The translations under genes and the position numbers were made by a program. This document shows positions 11,601 through 22,652 of a DNA stretch of 64,000 bases, one piece after another. Origin of the DNA: Nereocystis luetkeana (Eukaryota > Sar > Phaeophyceae > Laminariales > Laminariaceae); the NCBI GenBank assembly GCA_031213475.1, contig JARUPZ010000017.1, positions 9,923,087-9,987,086 on the forward strand, written 5' to 3'. Each line of letters starts with the position of its first letter. Position 1 is the stretch's first letter. The notes below the pieces were generated by a model. That model had not been told where the DNA came from. It saw only the letters and a list, made by a program, of their open reading frames with translations, and ran no database searches.

Positions 11601-13751
11601 TCTTTCGCCTTATCCTAGCCCAGGCGGGACCGCGTGACCACCTGCCCAGGCATAAATTAGGACTTTGGCCTTACCGAGCACGAGCAACAACGACATATTA
11701 AACTTATTTTCGGGTAAGGTCGAACTGCGGCGTGCTCGTACCAAGACCAATCAGTACGAGTGTCACATCTCCGCGAGTTTCTGTAGACATGTCCTCTTTG
11801 ACAGGAGAATGCTCACGTCACCTGGTTACCTGTCCAACGACGTGAATTTTACGCGGCATAGGTTCATAGCGTGGTGGATGTGTGAGTCGTACACTTGAGT
11901 CTTAGCGCTGTGCGTACACTAGTTTCATACACCGAAACCTGAGCGCGCCACACACAACAAGAGGCGTTCTCCGAACACGAAATAAGCGACCACAGGACAT
12001 ACAAGTATTCACTTGTTTCTTTTATAAGGTGGGGGTGCACCTGGTATGATCTGAGGCTCCTCACCCGAGGAGTTGACAAATATCACAAAACAAAACGGCT
12101 TCAAGAAATATATACGCTCCGGTCTAAGCAATCTCATGGCCTTTGGAGTTCTATTTTAATTATTTTCTCGCAAACCGGAGGGACAGAGGGTGTGTTTTAC
12201 GTTCGGAAACCCCTATCAGTCACGGAGACATAATTTCGCTAAGATGTGCAATTACGGGGGACCATAGTGAGCAGGACCAAATATTGTAGGTAAAAATAAA
12301 TATATATATATCGATAGTTTTTTTTTTGGGTATACCGTAGGTCCTATTTAATATGGTCGCTCGTAATACTGCTGCTGTCGTAGCGCGTGCCATTGGTACG
12401 ACGATTAACAAAAAAAAGAGAGATATTGGACGTTTTCACCCCTCCCCTACCTATTTGCAGGACCTTCACCTTGGAGTTTATTAGGGTATAATAGGTTGGC
12501 TTGAAGTCGACTCGGGGTGGCTTTGCACAGCCCGTGTACCGTTCGTTGGGATGCCTGTTTTTTTTCGTTCCATGTGTGCCATCGGTACAATCTTCTACAG
12601 TGGTAGTTATTTGGGGGCAGCTGACAAAAACTAAAGAACATTATTGAAATGCATTCATCATCATTCTCATCATCCTTTCTTTACATATGTTGTGGGGACC
12701 ACCAGCAGTACTTTAGACCGGGTTGTTGGGCCATTTTTTAGTATGGTATCAGTCCAACATTAACGCGTACTCCCTCACGTACCCCACGTCAACACGGCAA
12801 CCCCGGCCCCTGCTCTGCGTACTGCTCTCCCTACGGCTGAAACAGTCAACACCAACGATGCGTTTGTCGGCTTTGATTCCGTAAACCTCAAACCTGGAGG
12901 ATCGTCCAAGATTTACCCTCCTGCATGGGATGCCGGTGAGAAACTTCGCGTGGGGGTCCAAAACGTTTTGCAGAACCACTTGCGAAAAAAAAACTTCTAC
13001 GCAATCATCACGATTAATACCAAGGATAAAGTGTGAAAATCGAGAATACTCTGTTGTCTGGTTTTGCGAGGGCGACTACTTGAAAAGCGCACACAAACCT
13101 TTCACTTTTTTTTAAGTCGAATCTTATAGGTTAGTCTGAGGGTAGGGGGTTAGCGCCATCATTATGGGCAGTAAAATCTCAAGGAGGGTTTAGGGCAGTA
13201 ATATAGAATACCCCTTATCAGACGAATTACGCTCGGGCCAAACCAAAGTCCCCCGCTTTCCTATTGGTATACTTTATCCCACATAATAATTCATCATCGT
13301 GGCGAAGGGTGCTCGCGGGAAAGGTGATGAACACCCTCGAAATCATTCCGTATTTTTAGCAAACCCGAAGCCAGAGAATCAAAGCTGTGGCAGAACCAAC
13401 CACCACACGGGATGTTTTCCGTGAAGCTCTCATTTTGGAGCTAATTTTACAAGGAGGGTACCTGGCATAATTTCAAAAGGGGATACTGTGGAATACTCCG
13501 GCACATGCTGAAACCGTTTGATTTTCAACCGTACGACACCCACAGGAACCGAGGACAACAACGAGCTGTGCACCCATATCCCGGGCCCAGCGTGCAGTGG
13601 CACAGCCGGTAACGAAGAGGCGGGACCGGGGGAAGGATACATCCACATTCACCGTGGCGTGCACGGAGTCAGCGGGGAGCTACCCTCGGCTACTTACACC
13701 TGGCTCAACCCTGTGGCCGAGGTTTACATCGCCAAGCCTACGGAACCGTAA
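2576..13751 (+). CDS. Secreted Spondin_N-type domain protein, gene 1 (six exons)
   Basis: Inferred spliced gene with coding exons 2576-2659, 7474-7539, 9113-9196, 10786-10939, 12846-12935 and 13546-13751, giving 227 residues. Residues 1-23 form a signal peptide (Arg near the N-terminus, a Leu/Val/Ala core, Ser-Asn-Ala end). The mature protein starts HLEYT and runs through VRVRNLT, PFREGLPA, VMPGETQRLTLTVDDDIC, NTNDAFVG and KIYPPAWDAGTEDNNE to the C-terminal HIHRGVHGV and NPVAEVYIAKP. This order matches bacterial and animal Spondin_N (F-spondin N-terminal) domains, which are extracellular beta-sandwiches. Four cysteines (two in exon 4, two in exon 6) recur in the paralogue and may form disulfides. 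All introns are GT-AG, phases 0,0,0,1,1. No break is seen. A cell-surface or matrix role is inference from the family; no enzymatic activity is expected. Confidence 0.85.
3140..3253. repeat. Two-copy tandem repeat, about 64 bp
   Basis: Two adjacent copies share ATAGCAAGCC followed by TCGCGTACCGTCGC and GATTTGTGTGG. They differ at a few positions and lie within intron 1 of gene 1. Confidence 0.75.
3464..3563 (+). mobile_element. Small MITE of the ACGGGGGACCATA family, copy 1
   Basis: It begins ACGGGGGACCATAGTAA followed by AGGACCAAAT and ends in a decayed inverted copy of the start (GTAGTCCCGCG). It is the most diverged full-length-looking copy of a family also seen at 3665, 12254 and 51814. 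Confidence 0.65.
3665..3770 (+). mobile_element. Small MITE of the ACGGGGGACCATA family, copy 2
   Basis: This 106 bp element has clear inverted ends: ACGGGGGGCCATAGTA on the left and ATGGTCCCCCGT on the right. Inside are AGGACCAAATATT and, inverted, GTAGATCCTAC. There is no coding capacity. It is non-autonomous, and the superfamily is uncertain because no convincing target-site duplication is visible. Confidence 0.75.
4010..4580. repeat. Purine-rich tract
   Basis: The plus strand is strongly A/G biased, which produces a long Phe/Leu/Ser-rich open frame on the other strand (4182-4667). Similar purine-rich runs occur at 44930-45180, 52320-52450 and 61740-61830. They could be remnants of one repeat family, but direct alignment by eye is weak. 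Confidence 0.4.
5069..5157 (+). repeat. Short minisatellite, about 22-24 bp unit
   Basis: About four diverged copies of a unit resembling GTGGTATATGTCGGACTAAG follow one another. They sit inside intron 1 of gene 1. Confidence 0.7.
7474..7539 (+). CDS. Gene 1 exon 2
   Basis: The exon encodes IRVRNLTYQQPFSP followed by VFLMAHTS, the first strand region of the Spondin_N-type domain. The acceptor is GGCCAG and the donor GTGAGT. Gene 2 has the same 66 nt length and the same flanking bases (CGGCCAG before, GTGAGT after). Confidence 0.85.
7540..9112 (+). other. Gene 1 intron 2 (1.57 kb)
   Basis: Phase 0 GT-AG intron. Several chance frames of 70-106 codons overlap at 7668-8800 on both strands. None resembles a known family and none is needed to complete the host protein. 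Confidence 0.6.
9113..9196 (+). CDS. Gene 1 exon 3
   Basis: The exon encodes KINPFREGLPANFF and on to ETGTFPDID. It corresponds to the conserved spondin-family stretch around F-x-EG-x-PA and the following acidic turn. The length, 84 nt, equals that of gene 2 exon 3. An acceptor two or three bases downstream is possible (AGAAG), but the chosen one keeps length and frame. Confidence 0.8.
9197..10785 (+). other. Gene 1 intron 3 (1.59 kb)
   Basis: Phase 0 GT-AG intron. It contains an 18-nt candidate microexon at 9319-9336 and overlapping chance frames between 9350 and 10740. No repeat family seen elsewhere in the window was recognised in it. Confidence 0.6.
9319..9336 (+). other. Candidate 18-nt microexon of gene 1
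   Basis: The sequence reads CGCAG, then AACGATCTTGACAATGAT, then GTAAG. It would add Asn-Asp-Leu-Asp-Asn-Asp in frame directly after exon 3. Gene 2 has no clear equivalent. Chance splice-like sequence is a real alternative. Confidence 0.25.
10786..10939 (+). CDS. Gene 1 exon 4
   Basis: The exon encodes AIILETDATPFVCGFVVG, then VMPGETQRLTLTVDDDIC and ISMVSML. The P-G-x-x-x-x-L-T-V turn and the S-M-L strand are spondin-family landmarks. It has two cysteines conserved in gene 2. It ends in phase 1 (CTC-G, donor GTGAGC), and its 154 nt length is the same as gene 2 exon 4. Confidence 0.85.
10940..12845 (+). other. Gene 1 intron 4 (1.9 kb)
   Basis: Phase 1 GT-AG intron. It includes a MITE at 12254-12364. 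The overlapping frames at 11273-11898 have no recognised family. Confidence 0.6.
12254..12364 (+). mobile_element. Small MITE of the ACGGGGGACCATA family, copy 3
   Basis: The element runs from ACGGGGGACCATAGT through AGGACCAAATATTGTAGG to the inverted end ATATGGTCGCTCGT. It is 111 bp, flanked by ATT on the left and AAT on the right, so the inverted repeat may be slightly longer than stated. Confidence 0.7.
12846..12935 (+). CDS. Gene 1 exon 5
   Basis: The exon completes the split Val codon and encodes NTNDAFVGFDSVNL, then SSKIYPPAWDA. Spliced to exon 4 it gives MLVNTNDAFVG, very close to the signature S-M-L-V-x-T-N-D-A-F-V-G of bacterial spondin-domain proteins. It is 90 nt and phase 1 at both ends, as in gene 2. 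Confidence 0.88.
12936..13545 (+). other. Gene 1 intron 5 (610 bp)
   Basis: Phase 1 intron from GTGAGA to CACAG. No repeat or coding feature is recognised inside. Confidence 0.65.
13546..13751 (+). CDS. Gene 1 exon 6 (C-terminal)
   Basis: The exon encodes GTEDNNELCTHIPGPAC, GEGYIHIHRGVHG and NPVAEVYIAKPTEP, then TAA at 13749-13751. The H-x-H-x-G-x-H-G and N-P-V-A-x-x-x-I run is the most diagnostic part of the spondin fold. By hand alignment about 49 of 68 residues are identical to gene 2. Confidence 0.9.
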
Positions 13752-15965
13752 GGGCGATCACAAGCTACTGGTACGATCGACGTTTTCAAGACTGCGCGCT
13801 GGCACACTACACGTAGAGAGCGAGCGTGTAGTTTATCATTGGCCTTAGCATCGGAAAGTTGCGAACGGACACGTTCTCTGTAGCCTGTGGATGACTAATA
13901 GCACGGCTACGACTTGACATAGAGTCTACCAGTATGTTTCGCCAGTACACTTCAATACGTCAAGACAACAGACCATATCCCACGACCGAATGCCTTTGGC
14001 GTATTTCAAGCATGTTTTGGGGGGCTGTCGATGTCTGCTTCTTTTGTTGGACTGGTCGTAGACACGCCGTGCAATTGATGTCGGGCAGGACGTAGGTATT
14101 CTTGTACAGCTTGGCTTAGAGTGAGAAGGCCACGCGCCACCTGTTGGATCTCGTTTTGGTTGTTGTTTTGGAACGTGTTAATATGTTCGGCGGTACATTC
14201 GTCGAGCACAAAACGTTGGGATTAACAACTTCCTTTTATGTATCAGCTTAGGCTTTCTGGATTATAATGAGCTAATATGCATTGGATGTTTCTGTTTCGC
14301 GCGTTCCGACTGCTGATAGCTAGACATCCCGTCGTTTCTTGGACGACGAAGAAATATGTTGGGCTGTGGCCGATTGAATACAATTAACATCAACCCTCTT
14401 GAAAGCTTTGACACATATATATTGAAAGGGGTGGGCAGTGAAATGGTATCGCCTGTGTGCAGCCGACCACATTCATTAAGGCAACCAGACTACCCCTGCC
14501 CTGTGTCCCGGTGACGTCTGACGCACTGACGAGAGACATGTGTTTCGTATGCGGAACTCTCGACGCCAAACATAGTTGCGAGCTGCATATATCGATCTCT
14601 CATAATCAGTGTGGTATCTACTTCCGATCGTGTTAATAAGTATTATTTAAGGTCAGGCGTCTCGTTTTATTCATGGCTCTCATATAAGGGCCAGCTATCG
14701 GGGGACTCCATCGATACGTACCGTGTTGCAGTTGTGGCAGACGAGCGACGCTGGTGGCCGGCGTTGTGTCAGGTACGCTGCTTCTTCAAACGCGCACACA
14801 CGGTCGTATACCTCGAAGTCGCAGTCTTCACTTCTTGATGAAAGATCACGGCAGTACGTCAAAATACACTCCGTAGGCTGCAGGCCGTGGTCGTTTTTAT
14901 TTAAGTTGACGGCACAATGTCAGATTTCATGTGCGTTGTGAAGCTGAGACGTCCGAGCGACTCTCTCGTGAGAGATGTATTGAGTTTTCAGATCAGTGAA
15001 GGAGGGTACATTTGTTGGTGCGCGCAGACACGCATCATGTGCACCCAGGCTTACCGCGTTGCGTCTCACACCAACCGCGAATTTGGAGACGCAGCTATAG
15101 ACGGGTGTCTCTAAAAGTCGTTTATATAAAAATACTCTTACCCCTTTCGATGGAGTACACAGCTCACTAAGGGTGGATCTTGACGGGGAACGCTATTTGG
15201 GGGTAACATTTTAATTTCAATGAATTTTAATTTGATTTCGAAAACGAAACGTGTTTGTGTCCTATCGGGGAACAGCGTAGTAGTTGTCAGGCAGAAAATA
15301 TTTCTGGAAGAACGCGCCGTGTCACACAACGCCCGGCAGACAAAAGGCGAAGAGCGTAGGCGAGAGCGAAGGTTTGCGCTTCCGCGTGCGCGCCGCCACC
15401 AGCCTCTTTCTCTTTTTGATCGCGCAGGATAGGAAGCTATCACTCTCAGGGTGTCTTGGGTGGGCGGAGGAAGCCCTCAAGCGCCACGTGCGGAACAGCA
15501 GCGGTGATGCAGCTATCGAGGTCCCGAGCGTATCCTCCGTTTTTTTGCTCCTTTCCTCGGTTTTCGCGATTGTTGGCCGATCGAGCAGGCCGAAGAAATG
15601 GGATTGCGGCCGCCATGATTACGTTTGAGGCGTCACCACCGGCATACAATGTGCTATGGTGTGTTGGCGTGGGCGCGGCTATTGATCCGGTTTCCTCTCG
15701 TTGAGGTTCGCGTTTTATCGCCTCGATCGTGGTCGGCGAAGCGGCCTAGAATCGCACCAGACTCCACCCAGGGTGTTGACCCACCATGAACATGCTACGT
15801 CAAGTCCGAGGAAGTACCAAATTCCAAATTGGAACTCGAAAAATCACACGAAAAAAGTCCCGCAAGACTTTTCGCTCAACTACATTTTTTAATTTGCCTG
15901 CTTGGACGTTCACTCTTCGGCCAATCAGGTGCAAATTAAAAAAATATATACTAAAAACAAGTTTC
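13752..15965. other. Downstream of gene 1, nothing recognised
   Basis: This 2.2 kb should include the 3' end of the gene 1 transcript. Overlapping frames near 15138-15704 on both strands arise in a GC-rich patch and resemble nothing known. No repeat shared with the rest of the window was noticed. Confidence 0.5.
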
Positions 15966-16366
15966 AATACGCTTGCTGTATTACGTGGCCTATGTAACCA
16001 CGCGGCGTGCCCCTACGGCGTAGATCGAGCAAGGGAAACGAAACACTTGTACAATAAACAAAACACAACACACACCAGGTGGATCAATACCGTTCTGTCA
16101 GAGACCCCACCGCATAAACCACACACAGGAGGTAAGCCGCACCAAGATTGTCACCGGCTGCACCACTCACAATTAGACAGACAGTATCGATATCATCAAA
16201 GCCTGGGCCGTATCATTAACATCAGCGACTGCTCCCGGAGGAGTAGCTCCACCCCTCCAGCCACGAGGCATACTATATATTGCCTCGATACATAATACGA
16301 AACCCGACAATACATGAAACCCCAAATACCCGCAGACCTGTATCAAGCTACCGCATACCACAAACA
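15966..16366 (-). repeat. 3' LTR of the minus-strand Copia element
   Basis: This about 401 bp direct repeat of 22251-22652 reads, on the element strand, TGTTTGTGGTATGCGGTAGC at its start. The polypurine tract lies just inside it, on its high-coordinate side. The end is set by where the two LTRs stop matching. Confidence 0.88.
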
Positions 16367-19300
16367 GCCCCCCTATTCGGTGCGCGATACGATAGGTCTC
16401 GAATATCTTATCACCAATCGCCAGGTAAAACGGCAATCCCAAATTCCACATCTCTCAATCTCGATTCCAGTATAGACCTCCTACACTATATCAAGACAGT
16501 AACTATGGGAAGGGAAAAATCGAACAAACTTAAGTATATTGGTAAAACTTTCAAACAAAATGAATAACACCCTCTTCACATAGATATCGTACCGCCCGAT
16601 AGCAGCGGCCCCCCTGTTGTGTACTCGGTAAGAGCAGAACAACAGAACGTCTCTGACGTAGGACATCTCAAGTCGAACTATAATAGCCCCCCTGCTATTT
16701 TTACGTGTTCACTCCGGGAGTATGCAGAAGTTAACAACATAATACATCTGAACTTTTCAAGTGCTATATATACTAGTATTTTTGGGTCCCCTGTACGTTG
16801 TGCATACTTAACCAATAGCCAACGGGTACGGAACGATTCATCAAGACCATCAGCATACCTTACTGGCGTATTAACATTACTCAACGCATGAGTACACCCC
16901 AATATTTTCTCCATTTCCCTAAAAATCACTATTCTCGGTTCTCGTCACCCAATACCCCAAAATATCCAAACCAAGAAATATATAAAAGAAATCACCACGA
17001 ATTCATCACAACGCTGCGATGAAAGCAGAACGCTTCCGTGGGAAACGGCTTCGTGAGGAAGTCAGCATGCTGCGATGCCGATGATACGTGGACAATCTCG
17101 AATTCCCCATTAGCAACACGTTCCCAAAGGAAGTGATGGACATCAATGTGCTTACTGTTCGGAGTGGTCACAGGGTGTTTCGCCAAATATATCGCCCCCT
17201 GGTTATCTTCCTTCACCGTGGTACATCAAACATCACGGTCCAGAGGAATAAAACTCCAGAGATGACGCATGAAAATCACCTCGCGGAAACCGGTGGCCAT
17301 CGCCACATACTCTGCCTCCGTGGACGAGTAGAACGATACACACGAACCAGCGCACATGATAACTCCACCAGAGACAGACCTCCGGTCATTGGGCTCGTGC
17401 GCGTAGTCCACGTCCACGTACAACTCCAACTGAACTCCATTACTCAGACCCCTCTGGAACGAAATACCGTACGTACTCGTAGATTTGATGTACATAAGGA
17501 TGTGCAACGCTGCCTGCCAATGTAATAACTCTGGTGCTGCAGAGTATCTTGCCACCGCCCGAACCGCGTTAAGGATGTCTGGGCGGGTCTGGTTCGCCAG
17601 CCACATCACACTAAAGACCGAAAGGGCTCATCAACGTCTGGTTCATCCTTGTCAAACACCTCAAGCTTTAGGCCAACCCCCGCAGGAATGCACTTGCCGC
17701 GGGCGACACCAAACTTCGCTACGGTGCTTTCAGCGAAAACCTGCTGTAATATCGTTAATGTCCCTGCATCCCAATCTCGAGCGAATCGGCAACCTGCGTA
17801 CCATCGCAACTCCCCCAGGTTGTTGATAGGAACGAACTGGTTCAGGTCCTCACAAAACTGGTCACACCTACTCTTAAGCCCTATCGCAAATATGTCATCC
17901 ACATGCACTACTACTACGATAGAAACGGCCCCCGCCTCCACCAAACGCATGACACACGCATCAGCCTCGCTGCTCAAAACCAAGACCCCTCATACCACGT
18001 ACCAAGTGATGATGCCATTGTCGCGACGCTTGCTTCAAACCATAAAGGCTGTGACATAACTTGGCCACCTTCCCGGACATCGACCCGCACCCCTTGTGGA
18101 GACGCATGTAGACGTCCTCGCTCAACGTTGACTGGACAAACACCTGCTCGGCATCAAAATGGCATAAATCCAATGCCAACTCACACGCGATGTCAGCGAG
18201 CAAACGCATGCTCGCAACAGATGGGCACGGGGAATACGTTTCGAAATAGTCAACTCCTGCACGCTGTTCAAAGCCCCTCGCTACCAACCTGGCCTTTGCC
18301 CGCACTACTCTGACAAATTCGTTAACCTTCCAAGAATAAACCCACTCAGCAGAGATCATATTGATTCCGTTTCGTTGCTATGTGCCTCTATCCTTCTCAT
18401 CCACCACAGCACCGAACGTCTTCGCGCGGTACAGACCGTCGAATTTAGTGTCCATGGCGTGGAACCACACGTCTCCGTGTTCATCGTCGCACGCTTCGCG
18501 ATATGAGTCGGGCGTTACCAACTTACTCGCAGGACATGAAGGCAGTTCAAGGGCAGGCATGTGCGGTGGAGACCGCCGGCGATACCCGCGGTTGCTGCTG
18601 CTGCTGCACTGGCATCTCCGACACAGTGGGCGGAGGCGCGGGCGAGGAGTCTGGTGATGCAACGGTTGCGGGCGGCGCAGGGGGGAGGAACTCGGGCAAG
18701 GACTCCGTCGGTGCTACGGTCGCTGACGTCGGCTCCGGCTGCTGCGGTACGGACGACGCAGCTGACAGGGGCGTGGGCGAAGACTCTTGCGTTACACCAG
18801 ACGATGGCGTCGACGGCTGGTACCACACCTCGAAGCCCCGCGGCGCTTGCGGTTGCTGAGCTAGGTCGCCGACAGCCCCCCCCCTCGCCGGTGGCGGGGA
18901 CCCGGTTATCGTGGTCCCTCCATCGAACGGTGCGCGCCGGTAGCCCCACGTCACACCGGTCGAGTAGCTCGCGATGCCGGATGGCGACCACATGATCTTA
19001 CTGCAATCCGAGGCGTGGTCGTTGCCGGAGTTCAGGTAGAAGCATGGCTCGCCCTTCGGCTCTGACGTGGCCGCCCGCTTGGCCTTGTGGCGTCCCGGAA
19101 TCATGTATGGAAGCACCGGGACCCTGTAAGGGCTCTCGTGGAACTTCTCAAACGAGCACCTCATGTCGGGCTTGTCATCCACTCGCGCCATGAGGTTGAG
19201 CGCGTCGCACATCCACGCCCATGCTTCCGACCACGTGCGATCGTAGTTGAGCGCCTTGGCCGAAACTCCACCCCATCGAACATGGTCTGGAATTCCAAGA

Positions 19301-22250
19301 ATGTGCTTCACCCGCCCGTTGCGCTTCGGACCGTCTACGGAGTTGAACTCGCGACGGATGTCGTTCTCGGCCATCAGCCTTCGGAACTTGGCGCTGGTGA
19401 ATTCGCACGCGTTGTCCGTGCGAAGGCATCCAGGCTTCCCGTAGGCATTGACGGCGGCCATGAAAGTGCGGAAACCCAGGTTAACTGTGGCCGCGCTTTT
19501 GTCCGGCAGAAATACCGGCCAGCCCATATTGGTGGGGTCGTCCACGAACATCAAACAGTACCGAGTGCCGCCCGAGGACGTCGGCATGGGTCCTGCGAGG
19601 TCGGCGAACAGGCGCTGCATCCGCTTCTCAGCACGGGACAATGTGGATTTGCGATGGCTTTGCGGATTCCCTTACCCCCCGCGCACCCATCGCAATACCC
19701 CAAACGTCCCGTCACCTTGATGGCCCTTTGACGAGCAGTCTCGCGTAAAACGGCATCGTGGGCATGGCCAAGAGAACAGTGCAGGTCATTGACGTCTATC
19801 CATCTCTGCCCACCAGGCCTCAACACTGCTGCAGCAAGTGCGGGGGGTGTCTCGTGCCTCGCTACTCGAAAAGCCTCGACGTAGTTACCGAACTTTTCCT
19901 TGCGGAAAAACACGCGTCCGTTAAGCATGTGTGCCCCGTTGTAGTCAACGGTAATGACGTGTTTCTCTTGAATCACGTTGAACGAGCAAAGGTCGAAGGG
20001 GACCCCAGGCACATACGCCACATTCCTCGGAGTCACTTCTACGTCCTCCGCACAGTGCATCACTAGATCGACACAACCGAAAAAAAATACCTTTATTTTC
20101 TTTCCATCGCCTATGATCGAAAACTTGTCATCGGGGGTAGGGGGTCTCTTGTTGTAAAATAATGTACGATCACCAGTGCAATGGATTGACGATGCACTAT
20201 CTCCAATCAGAATCTTACTCCCAAGCCTTGTTGGCCTCTCAAGACCACCACCAACAGAAAGAGCATGCCACTTGCCTAAAGACGCCAAATGCGCCACGAA
20301 GAGAGTGGGCCACTTGACCTGCTGATCGCAGCTGGACGTCGATTGGCTTTCGATAGTCGAGGGAAGCGGTCCGCCCTCGTAAGCTTCCCCGGCTACTCCA
20401 CTCGGCTCTGGCTGACCTTGAACTCCGCCGCCCACACCGCCCCAGTTCCAGTATGATTCGCCGCCGTCCATACCGCTCCCATCCCAGTACGGTTCGCCGC
20501 CGCCCACACCGCCCCCGCCACATGTTGGTTCGCCACCGCCAACACCGCCCCCGTTCTATTGCTGTACGCCTCCGCCCACGCCGCCCCCGTCCAATTCGTC
20601 GCCGTCAATGACGAAGCCGGTTCGGTGCTGGGGCCAAGCTCTCGGTGGTGGCGGTGCACTGCTGTAGTGGTCCTGAGGGGACGGAGGGCCATACGGAGGG
20701 GCCTCGACAATGTTTGCATGCATACGGGTAGGCGGAGCAGTGCGGCATTGCCTGGCCATGTGACCGAAAGTGCCACAAGTGCTGCAGACCCCTGAAAAGG
20801 CGTTCGGCGCTCGACAAATCGCGGATTTATGCCCGAAAAGGCCACACCGGTCGCACTTGTACGTTTCTTCCAATCGACGCTCCTGGAGGCGGAGGTGCTT
20901 CTGGCTGGTACCACCCCCTTTCGGTGTTACCTGCCCCACCAGCGCCCCTCGGCCTCTGAGGCTGCTGTTGCAGCTGCTGCGGATGAGGTGGGTGCGGCTG
21001 CTGGTACCTTTGGCTTCCATCTCCACGTTGCTGCTGTCGGCCTCCCCCCAGCTGTCGCTGCTGCTGCTGCTGCAGCTGCCGGGCGGCGCCACCGTATTGC
21101 CGCTGCTGCTGCTGCTGTGGCTGTTGTTGTTCGAACGACCGTTGCGGCTGCTGCTGTTGTTCATACTGCCGCCGCTGCTGCTGCTGTAGCTGTTGCTGTC
21201 CATACGACCGCTGCTGCTGCTGCTGTGGCCCGCCGCCTCCATACCTGCCCTGAAAACCGCCACCAATGGCGAGGGCGTGGGGATCCACCAAAGGCGCTGG
21301 AGCCATTGACGCGACCGCCGCTAAATTCCGCTCCTCCAACTCCATCGTCTTGCGGTTAGCGTGGGAGGTGCGGGCGATTGCCTCCATCTCCGATCGCGTG
21401 ATACCGGGCCGAAGGAGACTATTACGCTGCTCTGCGTCGTAGTACTCGGCCGGAAGACGACGTGTGAGTATGCGAGTAACCTCGTGGTCCGACTTGCGGA
21501 TACCCAATGCGGACAACACATTGAGTTTCCCCTCGGCACGGGGGATTAACAGCTTTGGGTCCTCATCCCCCTGCATTCCGATATTCTCGAACTCTTTTTC
21601 GAGCTGAACCCTCTCGGCATCACCCTGTGGCTGATACCAATCCATCACAGCCTTCCATGCTCCCTCCACCGAACTAGCGGCATGCATGCGTTCCTTCACA
21701 GGCTGTCCTTGCATGGCTTCCAAAAGGAATTTTTCTCGCACTTCTCGACTTTCTGCTGCCCATCGAGATAACTCGACCGGTTTCGCTCCTCCATCCCTCA
21801 TAAACCTCCGGCTATCCGAATGGGGTCGCTCGTGGGCTCAAGTGCACCGATCAGACCCCGCGCCGTCTAAAACGTTTGAAATCTGTGTGACCACAAGTGC
21901 AGCTGACCACGCCCATCAAACTTGGGCACCCGCATGCTATTTTGCGACGACAAAATGAGCGGCTGAGGAGTCTGGTGGCGGTAGTTTGGCTCCGGCACAG
22001 GCTGCCCAACACTTGCCTGCAGTATGGGCCGCCAGCTCCTCCCAGCGTGATCCCCCTGAGCTGCTGCCCCGGCTGACATCCTTAACGCTTTCTCCGTTGC
22101 CACCGTCGCGTCTCGGTCAGTCAACGTCGCGTCTCGCTCGGCGAGATTAGTCGTAACCTCCGCAAGTTGCAGCCGAAGCAGCTCGATCTCCTCGGCCATA
22201 ACAGCAACCCTTCAGCTAACTCCGGGCCCCGAAACACGATATCGTGGTCG

Positions 22251-22652
22251 AATACGCTTGCTGTATAACGTGGCCTATGTAACCACGCGGCGTGCCTCTA
22301 CGGCATAGATCGAGGAGGGGAAACGAAATACTTGTACAATAAACAAAACACAACACACACCAGGTGGATCAATACCGTTCTGTCAGAGACCCCACCGCAT
22401 AAACCACACACAGGAGGTAAGCCGCACCAAGGTTGTCACCGGCTGCACCATTCACAATTAGACAGGCAGTATCGTTATCATCAAAGCCTGGGCCGTATCA
22501 TTAACATCCGCGATTGCTCCCGGAGGAGCAGCTCCACCCCTCCAGCCACGAGGCATACTAAATAATGCCTCGATACATAATACGAAACCCGACAATACAT
22601 GAAACCCCCAAATACCCGCAGACCTGTATCAAGCTACCGCATACCACAAACA
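22251..22652 (-). repeat. 5' LTR of the minus-strand Copia element
   Basis: About 402 bp, paired with 15966-16366. Gag begins shortly after it on the element strand. The low-coordinate boundary (AATACGC on the plus strand) lacks the usual terminal CA on the element strand, so the exact edge is approximate. Confidence 0.88.

Larger units (their letters stand above)
15966..22652 (-). mobile_element. Ty1/Copia LTR retrotransposon, decayed
   Basis: A fossil element on the minus strand, with direct LTRs at 15966-16366 and 22251-22652. In element order it holds gag with two CCHC zinc knuckles (about 20.75-20.9 kb), protease, integrase zinc-binding region and core (about 20.2-18.9 kb), reverse transcriptase (about 18.4-17.6 kb), RNase H (about 17.6-17.0 kb), and a G-rich polypurine tract beside the 3' LTR at 16367. 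Integrase before RT identifies Copia. It is broken, with roughly eight or more interruptions. The LTRs look about 96% identical by eye, so it is fairly young but older than the second Copia. No target-site duplication was found. Confidence 0.92.

Noticed and set aside
20770-21359. Long Leu/Ala-rich plus-strand frames
   Set aside because: They are shadows of the glutamine-rich gag region of the minus-strand Copia element.
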